Shown one piece after another: positions 1-6,313 of a stretch of DNA of 9,655 nt. The position numbers were made by a program, and so were the translations under genes. Under the pieces are notes generated by a model. It searched no databases. It worked only from the letters and a program-made list of their open reading frames with translations, and was not told the DNA's origin. Numbering within the stretch: the first letter of the stretch is position 1; each line of letters starts with the position of its first letter. The stretch covers positions 1 to 9,655 of the forward strand of contig JASHUJ010000109.1 in NCBI GenBank assembly GCA_030040035.1, read 5' to 3'. Origin of the DNA: Thermoplasmata archaeon. Lineage in GTDB: Archaea > Thermoplasmatota > Thermoplasmata > Lutacidiplasmatales > UBA184.

Positions 1-506
1 GGCATGATCGCGCACATCGGCCGGCCGTTCATCGGGATCGACCAGGTATCGGGCGCCGACCCCGCGGCCTCGGCCGCGAGCATCGCGCCCCGGGGACTCG
101 TGAACATCAACACGCCAGTCGGATCGAACGAGAACGATCCGAGCGGGCCGTACGCGACGTACTTCGGGGGAGTCGGGTTGTGCGGGACCTTCGCTTCCTC
201 GCCCGGGTTCAGGTAGCCCTCCTTCTGCATGCTCCCGAGCGTCGACATGAGGCGCGCCCCGGTCGCACCCTGCGGCGGGATGCCCATCACGAATGCCCCG
301 ATCTCGCAATCCTCGTGCTTCGGCAGGCCCGCGTAGAACGGCGCCCGCGTCCCGTAGGCGAAGTACGTGCACACGGACGGAACGCCTCCGGGGTGCTCGG
401 AGACTCCGGGCGGGGGCGCTTCGAGATACGTGATCTGTACGGGAGGCATCTCGAGTTCCAACTCGCGGGTCAGCTGCGCAGCGATCGAGCGGAGATCGTC
501 GGTCAA
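1..506 (-). CDS. DUF169 family protein (C-terminus cut by window edge)
   Basis: This is the N-terminal 168 residues of a DUF169 (COG2043-type) protein; the gene runs off the left edge. The family has no established function. It was recognised from a proline-rich PPV segment near the start (residues 21-23), then CTYFAYGTRAPFYAG, then DCEIGAFVMG (residues 66-75), the conserved Cys-x-x-Gly region of the family, and later a KYVAYGPLGSFSFDP-like block. I chose the TTG at 504-506 because it gives the short acidic helix (TDDLRSIAAQL) that family members have before PPV. No ATG or GTG lies further upstream in frame before the neighbouring gene's end. The alternative is ATG at 447-449, which loses that helix. 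The gene begins about 40 nt after the HEAT-repeat gene on the same strand, so the two are probably co-transcribed. No signal peptide or membrane segment is visible. Confidence 0.8.
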   Translation of the reverse strand, partial: MTDDLRSIAAQLTRELELEMPPVQITYLEAPPPGVSEHPGGVPSVCTYFAYGTRAPFYAGLPKHEDCEIGAFVMGIPPQGATGARLMSTLGSMQKEGYLNPGEEAKVPHNPTPPKYVAYGPLGSFSFDPTGVLMFTSPRGAMLAAEAAGSAPDTWSIPMNGRPMCAIM

Positions 507-546
507 GTTCGTCCCACTCCGGGCGGGGCGATAACCGAGGTCAGGC

Positions 547-1995
547 CTAACCTTTGCGTTCGGCCTCGCGGAACAGATCCCGCAGGGTTCGAGTGCCTTC
601 TCCCGGGCCGAGGGGGCTCGGGAGCCGCGCCGGGCGATCGAGGTCGGCGGGTCCGAGGCGCCGTTGCGCGCGCGCGAGCGCCCCGCGTGCGGCACGGTCA
701 TCCCGAGCGAGGACCCCCACGGCCTCGACGAGGGCGTCAAACATCCGAGCGTCGGCGTCGGACACGAGCCGGACCGCTCCCTCACCGGCGGCGAACGCGG
801 TCCGCCGACCCGGGGGACTTGGCCGCGTCATCCCGAGTCGGCGGGTCAGCTCGGGCAGCACCTCCCGATCGCCCAAGCGCCCGGCGGCCCAGATGGCGGC
901 GAGCCGAACCTCGGCGTCCGGGTCGTCGAGAGCGTGCCGGACCAGGGACGACTGGGATCGGGCTCGGAGCTGCGCGAGAGCGTAGACGACCCCCCGCCGG
1001 ACCCACGCACTGGGGTCGCGCCCGAGGGCGGCGATCGCCGGGGCGTCGTCGATCGTTCCGACGGCGCCCAGCGCCAAGGCGGCGGCGCCGCGAACGGACC
1101 AGGCCGGATCGCGGAGCCTCGCGCGGGCCACCGCCCGAGCCTGCGGCGCCCGCATTTCAGCGAGCGCATGGAGGGCCGAGACCCGAACCCAGCGAACGGG
1201 GTCGTCCGCTTGCCGGGCGATCGCCTCGCGGCTCTCGGGACTTGCGATGCGGCCGAGCGCGACGAGCGCCGCTGGCTTTTCCCATTGTCCAGCCCGAGCG
1301 AGGAAGGCGAGGAGGCCCGGGACCGCCGCCCGATCTCGTCGGAGGCCGACCACCATGGCCGCGACGATGCGGACCCGTCGGGCGGGATCGTGCAGAAACC
1401 GTCGGACCTTCTCCGCGGCCCGGGGATCCTGGCATCGCTCCAGGGCGACGATCGCTTCGCGCCGCACGCGATCGGAAGTATCGTCGAGGGCGCGCTCCAG
1501 CGTGGCCGTCGCGGCGGGGTGGCCGATCCGTCCGAGAGCCAGCGCCGCGGCGTTCCGGACCAGCGCGCTCGGATCCCGGCCGAGGGCTTCGGAGAGCTTC
1601 GGGACCGATCCGGGGTCCCGCAAGCGGGACAGGGCGTAGGCCATCTGGGCGCGCACGCGCCAGTCCACGTCCCCGAGCCCGTCCTCGAGCCGAGTCCGGC
1701 TCCTCGGATCGGCGATGGCCCCGAGGGCGGAGGCAGCGGCGAGCCGAACGCCCGGGTCGCGGCTCGTCAAGGCGCCCTCGAGAGCGGGGCGAGTTCGCGG
1801 ATCCTTCAGCGCGACGAGTCGGACCGCCGCGCGCCGTGCCACCGCCGGGCTGGGACTCGAGAGCCGCGCCGCCCAAGTTCGCCAGCCCTCGACGGACCTC
1901 GCCGGGCGTCGTGGAGCCCTCGGGCCCGCCGCCGACGGTCGGGCGCGTCGGCGGGCGGTAGGATCGCTGGCCGGACCGCCCCGTCGGGTTCCCAT
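547..1995 (-). CDS. HEAT-repeat (PBS-lyase type) solenoid protein
   Basis: A 482-residue alpha-solenoid protein. From about residue 45 to 375 it consists of roughly eleven tandem repeats of about 31 residues. Each has the pattern D-P-x-x-x-V-R-x-x-A-A-x-A-L-G-x-I/L followed by a second helix ending in L, typical of the PBS-lyase/HEAT class. Such proteins are protein-binding scaffolds, so no enzymatic role can be assigned. The first ~35 residues are rich in Arg, Pro and Ala, like a flexible basic tail. The last ~105 residues are not repeats and contain a helical stretch around DARMFDALVEAVGVL. One repeat (after VPGLLAFLARAG) is shortened or degenerate. There is no signal peptide or membrane helix, so it is probably cytoplasmic. 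The ATG at 1993-1995 is supported by a weak TATA-like AACTAAG centred about 26 nt upstream, which fits a leaderless start. DUF169 follows in the same unit, and the ferredoxin is divergent. Confidence 0.9.
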   Translation of the reverse strand: MGTRRGGPASDPTARRRARPSAAGPRAPRRPARSVEGWRTWAARLSSPSPAVARRAAVRLVALKDPRTRPALEGALTSRDPGVRLAAASALGAIADPRSRTRLEDGLGDVDWRVRAQMAYALSRLRDPGSVPKLSEALGRDPSALVRNAAALALGRIGHPAATATLERALDDTSDRVRREAIVALERCQDPRAAEKVRRFLHDPARRVRIVAAMVVGLRRDRAAVPGLLAFLARAGQWEKPAALVALGRIASPESREAIARQADDPVRWVRVSALHALAEMRAPQARAVARARLRDPAWSVRGAAALALGAVGTIDDAPAIAALGRDPSAWVRRGVVYALAQLRARSQSSLVRHALDDPDAEVRLAAIWAAGRLGDREVLPELTRRLGMTRPSPPGRRTAFAAGEGAVRLVSDADARMFDALVEAVGVLARDDRAARGALARAQRRLGPADLDRPARLPSPLGPGEGTRTLRDLFREAERKG

Positions 1996-2017
1996 CGGAC
2001 GGAGTCACCGCGGCGAG

Positions 2018-2024
2018 CTTAGTT
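2018..2024 (-). promoter_or_regulatory. weak TATA-like box of the HEAT-repeat gene
   Basis: On the minus strand the short sequence AACTAAG is centred about 26 nt before the ATG at 1995. That is the spacing expected between an archaeal TATA box and a transcript starting at the initiation codon. The match to a TATA consensus is poor; position is the main support. Confidence 0.35.
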
Positions 2025-2094
2025 CGCTTTGCCCAGCCCCGTTCTCATTTCGGATCGGTCTGCTCTCCGAGGGGCGCCGCCTCGAACTCCGTGC

Positions 2095-2121
2095 GGGGGA
2101 GGGGGAGAGCCCCGGGCGGGG
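2095..2121 (+). other. G-run cluster (possible G-quadruplex or hairpin) before the ferredoxin promoter
   Basis: Four G-runs (5, 5, 3 and 4 G) sit on the plus strand immediately upstream of the ferredoxin TATA element. The loops are 1, 8 and 1 nt, so one exceeds the usual 7-nt limit. The middle also allows a competing hairpin, GGGG-AGAG-CCCC (2102-2113). It may affect promoter melting, or it may simply reflect local G richness. Confidence 0.3.
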
Positions 2122-2122
2122 A

Positions 2123-2136
2123 GGTAATAAATTACC
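2123..2136 (+). promoter_or_regulatory. palindromic TATA-like element of the ferredoxin gene
   Basis: GGTAAT-AA-ATTACC is a perfect inverted repeat with 6-bp arms containing TAATAAATTA (2125-2134), by far the most AT-rich spot in the area. It lies about 35-40 nt before the ferredoxin ATG, predicting a transcript start near 2155 and a short leader. The symmetry means it could position TBP in either direction or serve as an operator for a dimeric regulator. The HEAT gene start is 128 nt away, too far for simple leaderless use of the same box. Confidence 0.65.
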
Positions 2137-2166
2137 GGAGGAACTGGGTACGCGTCGGGCACGCCC

Positions 2167-2445
2167 ATGGTCGAGGTCATCGTCGAGATCGAGAAATGCA
2201 CGGGCTGCGCGCACTGCCGTGATGTCTGCCCCGTCAACGTGTTCGAGCTCAAGCCGCGCGACGAATTCCCGAGCGTCGTCGACGACCCGGCGGTGGCGGC
2301 CAAGTTTCAGTTTCGGGGGGAGAAGTCGATCGTGGTCCACGGGCCGGACTGCATCGTTTGCGAGGCCTGCCTGTTCGAGTGCGAGGGCGAGTGCATCACC
2401 ATCACGGACGACGAGGGCAAGACCCATCTCTCTACGTACAAGTGA
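2167..2445 (+). CDS. ferredoxin with two [4Fe-4S] motifs
   Basis: A 92-residue small electron carrier of the bacterial-type ferredoxin fold. The first cluster motif is C11-x2-C14-x2-C17-x3-C21-P, a canonical [4Fe-4S] signature. The second, after an insertion of about 40 residues, is C62-x2-C65-x2-C68-x3-C72-x3-C76. Here the Pro that normally follows the last cysteine is missing and an extra cysteine (C76) is present. The domain is followed by an acidic C-terminus. It presumably passes low-potential electrons to soluble oxidoreductases in the cytoplasm; the partner cannot be read from context. The ATG is the first in frame and starts right at the fold (VEVIVEIEKCTGC). The gene stands alone on the plus strand, divergent from the HEAT gene and convergent with the aldo/keto reductase, under the symmetric TATA element. 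Family assignment is very secure; partner and redox role are unknown. Confidence 0.93.
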   Translation: MVEVIVEIEKCTGCAHCRDVCPVNVFELKPRDEFPSVVDDPAVAAKFQFRGEKSIVVHGPDCIVCEACLFECEGECITITDDEGKTHLSTYK

Positions 2446-2494
2446 GCGGGCCAGCGGGTTCCGAGCGCTGCGCTCCCCGCCGTACCCTACCGGA

Positions 2495-3349
2495 TCAGGG
2501 GATCTCGGCGGGGTTCCACATTCCGACGCGGTGATCATCGCGCAGCCCATCCAGGCGGGCGACCTCGGGGGGCGAGAGCTGGAAGTCGAACACCTGGGCG
2601 TTCTCGAGGATACGCTCCCGGTGGATCGATTTCGGGATCTCGATGATCCCATGCTCGAGTCCCCACCGAATGAGCACCTGGGCAGGGGTCTTCCCATGGG
2701 CCGTGGCGATCTCGGTCAGGGTCGGCTCCTCCAGGCGGCGGCCGCGAGTGAGCGGGGACCACGCCTCCAGTCGGATCCCGTGCCGGTCGCAATAGCCGAG
2801 GAGCTCGGGATCGAAGACGAACGGGTGGAACTCGACCTGATCGACGGCCGGAACGACTTGGGAGTGCGCGGCCAGCTCCTCCAGGTGGCGGACGGTGTAG
2901 TTGCTCACACCGATGGCCCGGCAAACTCCTTCGCGCTGGAGCTTTTCGAAGGCCCTCCACGAGCCGAGTCGGTCCGCCGGCGAGTTCGCTCGGGGCCAAT
3001 GGATGAGATAGAGATCGATGTACTTCGTTCCCAATTCCTTCAGACTGTGGTGCGCCGCCTTCTGGGCACGCTCGAAGCCGTGCTCCGTGTGCCAGAGCTT
3101 GGTGGTCACAAAGACCTCCTCCCGCGGCACGTCCGACGCCCGCACGGCCTGCCCGACGTCCGCCTCGTTGCCGTACATCGCGGCGGTATCGATGTGCCGG
3201 TAGCCCGCCTCGAGGGCCCAGGTCACCGCCTGCCGCGTCGGTTTCCCCGGAGGGGATTGGAATACGCCCAATCCAAGGACCGGGATCTCGACCCCCTGAT
3301 TGAGCTTGAACCGGGAGGCCGGGGACTCGAGCGAGGCCGAGGTCGCCAT
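2495..3349 (-). CDS. aldo/keto reductase
   Basis: A 284-residue NAD(P)H-dependent aldo/keto reductase with a TIM-barrel fold, close to the usual family length. The catalytic tetrad is visible: Asp54 and Tyr59 in HIDTAAMYGNE, Lys84 in VTTKLW, and His117 in YLIHWP. Further signatures are IGVSNY (about 146-151), the VDQVEFHP strand (169-176), and IPKS near residue 238-241, the coenzyme-phosphate binding loop. The compact sequence with GVSNY and WSPL resembles the 2,5-diketo-gluconate/methylglyoxal reductase type. It probably reduces a carbonyl substrate in the cytosol, but the substrate cannot be told. The start at ATG 3347-3349 is favoured over in-frame sites further upstream because a TATA-like box lies about 27 nt before it and the preceding residues are low-complexity. 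It is monocistronic and converges with the ferredoxin gene across about 50 nt. Confidence 0.95.
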   Translation of the reverse strand: MATSASLESPASRFKLNQGVEIPVLGLGVFQSPPGKPTRQAVTWALEAGYRHIDTAAMYGNEADVGQAVRASDVPREEVFVTTKLWHTEHGFERAQKAAHHSLKELGTKYIDLYLIHWPRANSPADRLGSWRAFEKLQREGVCRAIGVSNYTVRHLEELAAHSQVVPAVDQVEFHPFVFDPELLGYCDRHGIRLEAWSPLTRGRRLEEPTLTEIATAHGKTPAQVLIRWGLEHGIIEIPKSIHRERILENAQVFDFQLSPPEVARLDGLRDDHRVGMWNPAEIP

Positions 3350-3373
3350 CGGGGCGGCCAGCGCCGACCGTCC

Positions 3374-3380
3374 TATTATC
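3374..3380 (-). promoter_or_regulatory. TATA-like box of the aldo/keto reductase gene
   Basis: GATAATA on the minus strand is centred about 28 nt before the ATG at 3349, consistent with a leaderless or nearly leaderless transcript. The TAA stop of the upstream small gene (3376-3378) lies inside this box, so the two transcription units abut directly. Confidence 0.55.
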
Positions 3381-3687
3381 TTGAGTGGCTCCCGAGAGCC
3401 GCCGGGGCCGCAGGCCGGGGCGTCCGGAACCGCGAGGGACGACCTTGGCTGACGAGCCGGGCATCGTAGCCGGCCAGCTGGGACTCGTGATCCGGACAGA
3501 GCCCGAACTTTCGCCACACGGCCTCGGTTCCGCGCGGGTCCGAGTTGGCCGCGAACAGCTCGACGGGATGCGGTCGGTCGTCGCACGGGCCCCCCGCGGA
3601 CTCATCCGCGCCGCCCAGCAGCGGACGAAAGGCGTAGTCGTACGCGGCGCCCATGTCGCAGAGCGGACGCTGGAAGAGATGGCTCAT
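3376..3687 (-). CDS. small protein of unknown function (103 aa)
   Basis: I do not recognise this protein. Evidence that it is real: an ATG start 37 nt after the stop of the GYD-domain gene on the same strand, codons almost all ending in G or C as in its neighbours, and a protein-like core rich in aromatic residues (AAYDYAFRPLLGG, VELFAANSDPRG, VWRKFGLCPDHESQLAGYD). The last 25 residues are Pro/Arg/Ala-rich and look disordered. Three cysteines are present (about 10, 35 and 65), without a CxxC pair. There is no signal peptide or membrane segment. A plus-strand reading frame covers the same stretch but gives basic low-complexity protein, so the minus strand is preferred. It is probably co-transcribed with the GYD gene. 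Its stop codon lies within the next gene's promoter. Confidence 0.6.
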   Translation of the reverse strand: MSHLFQRPLCDMGAAYDYAFRPLLGGADESAGGPCDDRPHPVELFAANSDPRGTEAVWRKFGLCPDHESQLAGYDARLVSQGRPSRFRTPRPAAPAALGSHSR

Positions 3688-3724
3688 GGATCGCGGCCCG
3701 CCGTGCGCGTCGTGCTCCCGGTCC

Positions 3725-4015
3725 CTAGAGTTTCTGGACCAACTGAACGAACTCGGCGTCGCTCCACCCCTTGAGGGTCGTCGTCCGGACGAAGCCCTGT
3801 TGTCCGTTCCGCAACGCGAGTAGGTTCGCGGCCTCGTCGGACGGAAGTTCGACGACCGCTACGATGTCGTAGATCCCCATCGTGTGCATCGACACGACGA
3901 CCTTGCCGCCGGCGCTCTCGACCGCCTTGCGGAACGCCTCCTGCCGCTGCGGCCCGTCCTTCACGGTTCGTATTCCTTCTTCGGTCCAGCTCCCGAGGAT
4001 GACATAGTGCGGCAT
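3725..4015 (-). CDS. GYD-domain protein
   Basis: A 96-residue protein that is essentially a single GYD domain (Pfam PF08734), a small ferredoxin-like alpha/beta fold. The typical start MPHYVILGSWTEEGIRTVKD is present. The family's signature appears as MGIYDIVAVVELPSD (residues 46-60; Y49-D50, with Ile in place of the usual residue before Tyr), followed by GFVRTTTLKGW near residues 74-84. Length matches the family. Members have no defined biochemical function; the fold suggests a small-ligand-binding or dimeric accessory protein in the cytoplasm. The gene is the first of a probable two-gene unit with the 103-residue unknown protein. A TATA-like box lies about 30 nt upstream of the ATG. It is divergent from the alpha/beta hydrolase gene. 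Family assignment is confident; role is unknown. Confidence 0.88.
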   Translation of the reverse strand: MPHYVILGSWTEEGIRTVKDGPQRQEAFRKAVESAGGKVVVSMHTMGIYDIVAVVELPSDEAANLLALRNGQQGFVRTTTLKGWSDAEFVQLVQKL

Positions 4016-4040
4016 GACGACCCTGGTCGTGCAGGGACCC

Positions 4041-4050
4041 GAGATAGAAA
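4041..4050 (-). promoter_or_regulatory. TATA-like box of the GYD gene (TATCTCGG motif)
   Basis: The minus strand reads TTTCTATCTCGG; the first T of TATCT is 31 nt before the ATG at 4015. The same TATCTCGG core occurs before the cupin and thioredoxin genes. Confidence 0.5.
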
Positions 4051-4110
4051 GGAGTTCGGGCGCGGCTCGGGATCGCGGCGCGCAACCTATGTCCTCGCCC
4101 CGACTCCCGA

Positions 4111-4124
4111 CGCCGGTACCGGCG
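4111..4124. repeat. 14-bp perfect palindrome upstream of the hydrolase gene
   Basis: CGCCGGTACCGGCG is a perfect 14-bp palindrome in the divergent intergenic region, ending 28 nt before the hydrolase ATG. It could be an operator for a dimeric regulator, but GC-only palindromes of this size can arise by chance in DNA this GC-rich. No good TATA box is visible for the hydrolase itself. Confidence 0.35.
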
Positions 4125-4152
4125 CGCCCCGCAGTGCGGCCGGCCGCCCCTC

Positions 4153-4983
4153 ATGACGATCCACCGTACCGACCGCCTCCAATTGGCGTACGAGCTTCGA
4201 GGGGAGACGGGGGATCCGGTCGTCCTCATCCACGGCTCGCTCGCCGACGCTCGATCGTGGGGCCTCGTCGCTCCGTCGCTCTCGGCCAGCCTTCAGGTCC
4301 TCAGCTACGACCGTCGCGGCTACGGGTCGAGCACGGGCCCGCCCCGCGACCGGGCCGTCCGCGACGACGCGGACGATCTCGCGAGCTTGCTCGTCGCGAC
4401 CGAGTTCTACCCGGCGCATCTCGTGGCCCACTCCTACGCCGGCGCCGTGGCGCTCCGGGTCGCCAGCGACCGACCGGAGCTGGTGCGGAGCTTGAGCCTT
4501 CACGAACCCCCCCTCCTAGGACTCCTCACCGACGATCCCGACCTGGGCGTCGAGGCGCGCGCGGGGATCCAACAGATCGAACGCGTTCGCGCTCAGGTGC
4601 GGGCGGGGAAGCGTGAGGACGCGGCGCGGGAGGTGGTCGACCTGTTCTCGGTTCGACCCGGCGCCTGGGAGCGGGCGCGACCGGAGGTTCGGCGGGCCGC
4701 CATCGAGTACGTCGGCAACTGGTCGGAGGAGTACGCGGACCCGGAAGCGGTGATCCCCGACCTCGCCGCGGTTCACGACCTCTGGATCCCGGTCCTGGTC
4801 ACGACGGGGGCCGAGAGCCCCGAGTGGGTCCAACGCATCGCCCAACGGCTCACCTCCGCGCTCCGGAACGGCACCGAGCAGTCGATCCCCGACGCGGGGC
4901 ATGCCCCCCACGTGACGGTGCCCGACCGGTACGTCGCCGTGCTCCTGTCGTTCTTGGTCGAGCGCGTCGTTCCGACCGTCTGA
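4153..4983 (+). CDS. alpha/beta-fold hydrolase
   Basis: A 276-residue single-domain alpha/beta hydrolase, the usual length for the family. The oxyanion-hole segment is VVLIHGSL (residues 23-30) and YDRRGYGSS (52-60) is the typical Asp-Arg-Arg-Gly loop. The nucleophile elbow is VAHSYAG with Ser94; here Ala-His-Ser-Tyr-Ala replaces the common Gly-x-Ser-x-Gly. The catalytic His is H250 in DAGHAPH. The acid is probably Glu222 or a nearby residue in TTGAESPEW, where many relatives have Asp. It likely hydrolyses an ester, lactone or related bond in the cytoplasm; the substrate is not readable. There is no signal peptide. ATG 4153 begins directly before the first strand of the fold. The cupin gene follows on the same strand but has its own TATA-like box, so the two need not be co-transcribed. 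The gene is divergent from the GYD gene. Confidence 0.93.
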   Translation: MTIHRTDRLQLAYELRGETGDPVVLIHGSLADARSWGLVAPSLSASLQVLSYDRRGYGSSTGPPRDRAVRDDADDLASLLVATEFYPAHLVAHSYAGAVALRVASDRPELVRSLSLHEPPLLGLLTDDPDLGVEARAGIQQIERVRAQVRAGKREDAAREVVDLFSVRPGAWERARPEVRRAAIEYVGNWSEEYADPEAVIPDLAAVHDLWIPVLVTTGAESPEWVQRIAQRLTSALRNGTEQSIPDAGHAPHVTVPDRYVAVLLSFLVERVVPTV

Positions 4984-4993
4984 AGCGCGAGGG

Positions 4994-5006
4994 ATATTTA
5001 TCTCGG
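4994..5006 (+). promoter_or_regulatory. TATA box of the cupin gene
   Basis: ATATTTATCTCGG is the best TATA-like sequence in the window apart from the ferredoxin element and contains the shared TATCTCGG core. It lies between the hydrolase stop (4983) and the cupin. A transcript would be expected to begin near 5022-5031. This disfavours the first possible start codon, GTG 5017, and favours GTG 5038. Confidence 0.65.
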
Positions 5007-5037
5007 AAGCGAGTCCGTGCTCCGGGTCCGGCCCGGT

Positions 5038-5424
5038 GTGACGATCGAAGAAGTACCCCCCTCTCCGTGGATCGAGATCTCCGCCGACGTTCGACTGCGA
5101 TGCATGGTCGAGGCGAACGGCACGGCCCTGGTGATGTACCGGATGAACCCGGGCACCCGGTTCGCGCCCCATGCGCATCCGGTCGCGGAGCTCGGGGTCG
5201 TTCTGAGCGGCCGCGGCCGATGCCGACTCGGGGATGGGAGTCGTGTCCTCGATGCCGGCGACGCGTTCTACATCCCGCCGGGGGTGGTGCACGATTTCGT
5301 CGCGGACGATGCGGCGCCGGTCGTCATGTTGAACGTGACGGTGCCGCTCCAGCTCGACGAGGAGCCCCTCACGGTCGAGAACTTGACGAGTATGGTGACC
5401 CGGCTCACCGCGCCCAAGGCGTAG
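5038..5424 (+). CDS. cupin-domain protein
   Basis: A 128-residue single-domain cupin, a small beta-barrel that usually binds a divalent metal. Motif 1 is visible as G-x5-H45-A-H47-x3-E51-x6-G, and motif 2 as G74-x5-P80-x-G-x2-H85. All four predicted metal ligands (two His, Glu, His) are therefore intact. The start is ambiguous. GTG 5017 is the first in-frame candidate after the upstream stop and adds seven residues, but it lies only 18 nt after the TATCTCGG box. GTG 5038 fits better with the predicted transcript start and gives MTIEEVPPSPW. Metal-dependent enzymes and small-molecule sensors both occur among such short cupins, so function is open. It follows the alpha/beta hydrolase by a short gap and is convergent with the SDR gene, with only 13 nt between the two stop codons. 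Confidence 0.9.
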   Translation: MTIEEVPPSPWIEISADVRLRCMVEANGTALVMYRMNPGTRFAPHAHPVAELGVVLSGRGRCRLGDGSRVLDAGDAFYIPPGVVHDFVADDAAPVVMLNVTVPLQLDEEPLTVENLTSMVTRLTAPKA

Positions 5425-5437
5425 CGTCAGCGAACGA

Positions 5438-6313
5438 TCACTCGGACCGCTTCGGCCGGTCCGTTTCGTCTTCCGGGAGGAGATGCATGAGACCGGACCC
5501 GAGCCACTGGCCCCCGTCGACGGCGAGCACCTGGCCGGTGATGTAGCTCGCCCGTGGGCTCACCAGGAACCGGACGCTCTCCGCGACCTCCTCGGGCGTC
5601 CCGAACCGCCCGAGGGGTACGCCGTGCGCGACCTCGTCGACGATCGCCTCGCTGGTCCACAGCTGCCGGTCGGTACCCTCCGTGCGGACCGGTCCGGGCG
5701 ACACCGCGTTGACCCGGATCCCGAACCGAGCCCACTCGACCGCGAGCGTACGCGTGAGCGCGAGCACCCCCGCCTTCGCGGCGGCCGAGTGAGCGGTGCC
5801 CGGCCCGGCGCCCCAGGCGTACGCGGCGACGATGTTGACGATCGACGGGGCCGGGGACTCGCGGAGGAGCGGCAGCGCGGCCCGGGAGCAGAAGAACGTG
5901 CCGTCGAGCACGATCCCCACCACCGCCCGCCAGCCGTTGGGCGAGATCTTCTCCGCGGGTGCCACGAAGTTGCCCGCGGCGTTGTTCACGAGGACGTCCA
6001 GACGGCCGTACTCGTCCTGAACCCGACGCATCAGCCGATCGACGTCCTCCGGCCGTCGGACATCGGTGGGAACCTCGAGAACGCTCGCGCCCCGAGCCCG
6101 AAGTACCGAACCGCCGCCCGCGAGGTGCTCGGTCGATCGGCTCGCGATCGCGAGGTTGTATCCCGCCTCGGCCAGGGCGACTCCGATCGCCCGGCCCAGG
6201 CCCGTCCCTCCCCCGGTGATGAGCGCGACCGGCTTCGCATCGGGCGACGGGGCGACCGGCGGACTCACGCTGGGAGGACCTCGTCCGAGCCTATCAGCTT
6301 GCCCGCCGCTCAC
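5438..6313 (-). CDS. SDR oxidoreductase of the 2,4-dienoyl-CoA reductase type
   Basis: A 291-residue short-chain dehydrogenase/reductase with a Rossmann fold. The NAD(P)-binding loop is TGGGTGLG (residues 33-40), and NNAAGNF (110-116) and the PGPVRTEG motif (about 207-213) are present. The classical Y-x3-K is absent: the position before Lys180 reads HSAAAK. A tyrosine 15 residues before the lysine (Y165 in AAYAWGAG) matches the catalytic arrangement of mitochondrial 2,4-dienoyl-CoA reductase. AAGNFVAP and the DGTFFCSR helix also match that subfamily. It likely reduces an unsaturated acyl-CoA with NADPH in the cytoplasm; substrate is inferred. GTG 6311-6313 overlaps the thioredoxin stop in GTGA, supporting translational coupling. 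A second candidate, GTG 6266-6268, has a TATA-like TGATAGG about 26 nt upstream and starts nearer the fold (MSPPVAPSPDAKPVALITGG). Confidence 0.9.
   Translation of the reverse strand: MSGGQADRLGRGPPSVSPPVAPSPDAKPVALITGGGTGLGRAIGVALAEAGYNLAIASRSTEHLAGGGSVLRARGASVLEVPTDVRRPEDVDRLMRRVQDEYGRLDVLVNNAAGNFVAPAEKISPNGWRAVVGIVLDGTFFCSRAALPLLRESPAPSIVNIVAAYAWGAGPGTAHSAAAKAGVLALTRTLAVEWARFGIRVNAVSPGPVRTEGTDRQLWTSEAIVDEVAHGVPLGRFGTPEEVAESVRFLVSPRASYITGQVLAVDGGQWLGSGLMHLLPEDETDRPKRSE

Noticed and set aside
4..216. A 70-codon plus-strand frame at the left edge
   Set aside because: The minus strand of the same DNA encodes recognisable DUF169 sequence, so this is a shadow.
180..1961. A 593-codon plus-strand open frame, and further long frames opposite the HEAT gene
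   Set aside because: Its translation is Arg/Pro/Gly low-complexity with no recognisable domain, typical of the antisense of a GC-rich gene. The minus strand gives clear HEAT repeats.
2463..2475. Small hairpin GAGCG-CTG-CGCTC between ferredoxin and aldo/keto reductase as a terminator
   Set aside because: The stem is only 5 bp with a 3-nt loop and no T-run, so it is easily a chance event in GC-rich DNA.
2005..2697. A 230-codon minus-strand frame across the ferredoxin
   Set aside because: It is Ser/Arg-rich and antisense to an unmistakable ferredoxin, and it also crosses into the aldo/keto reductase gene.
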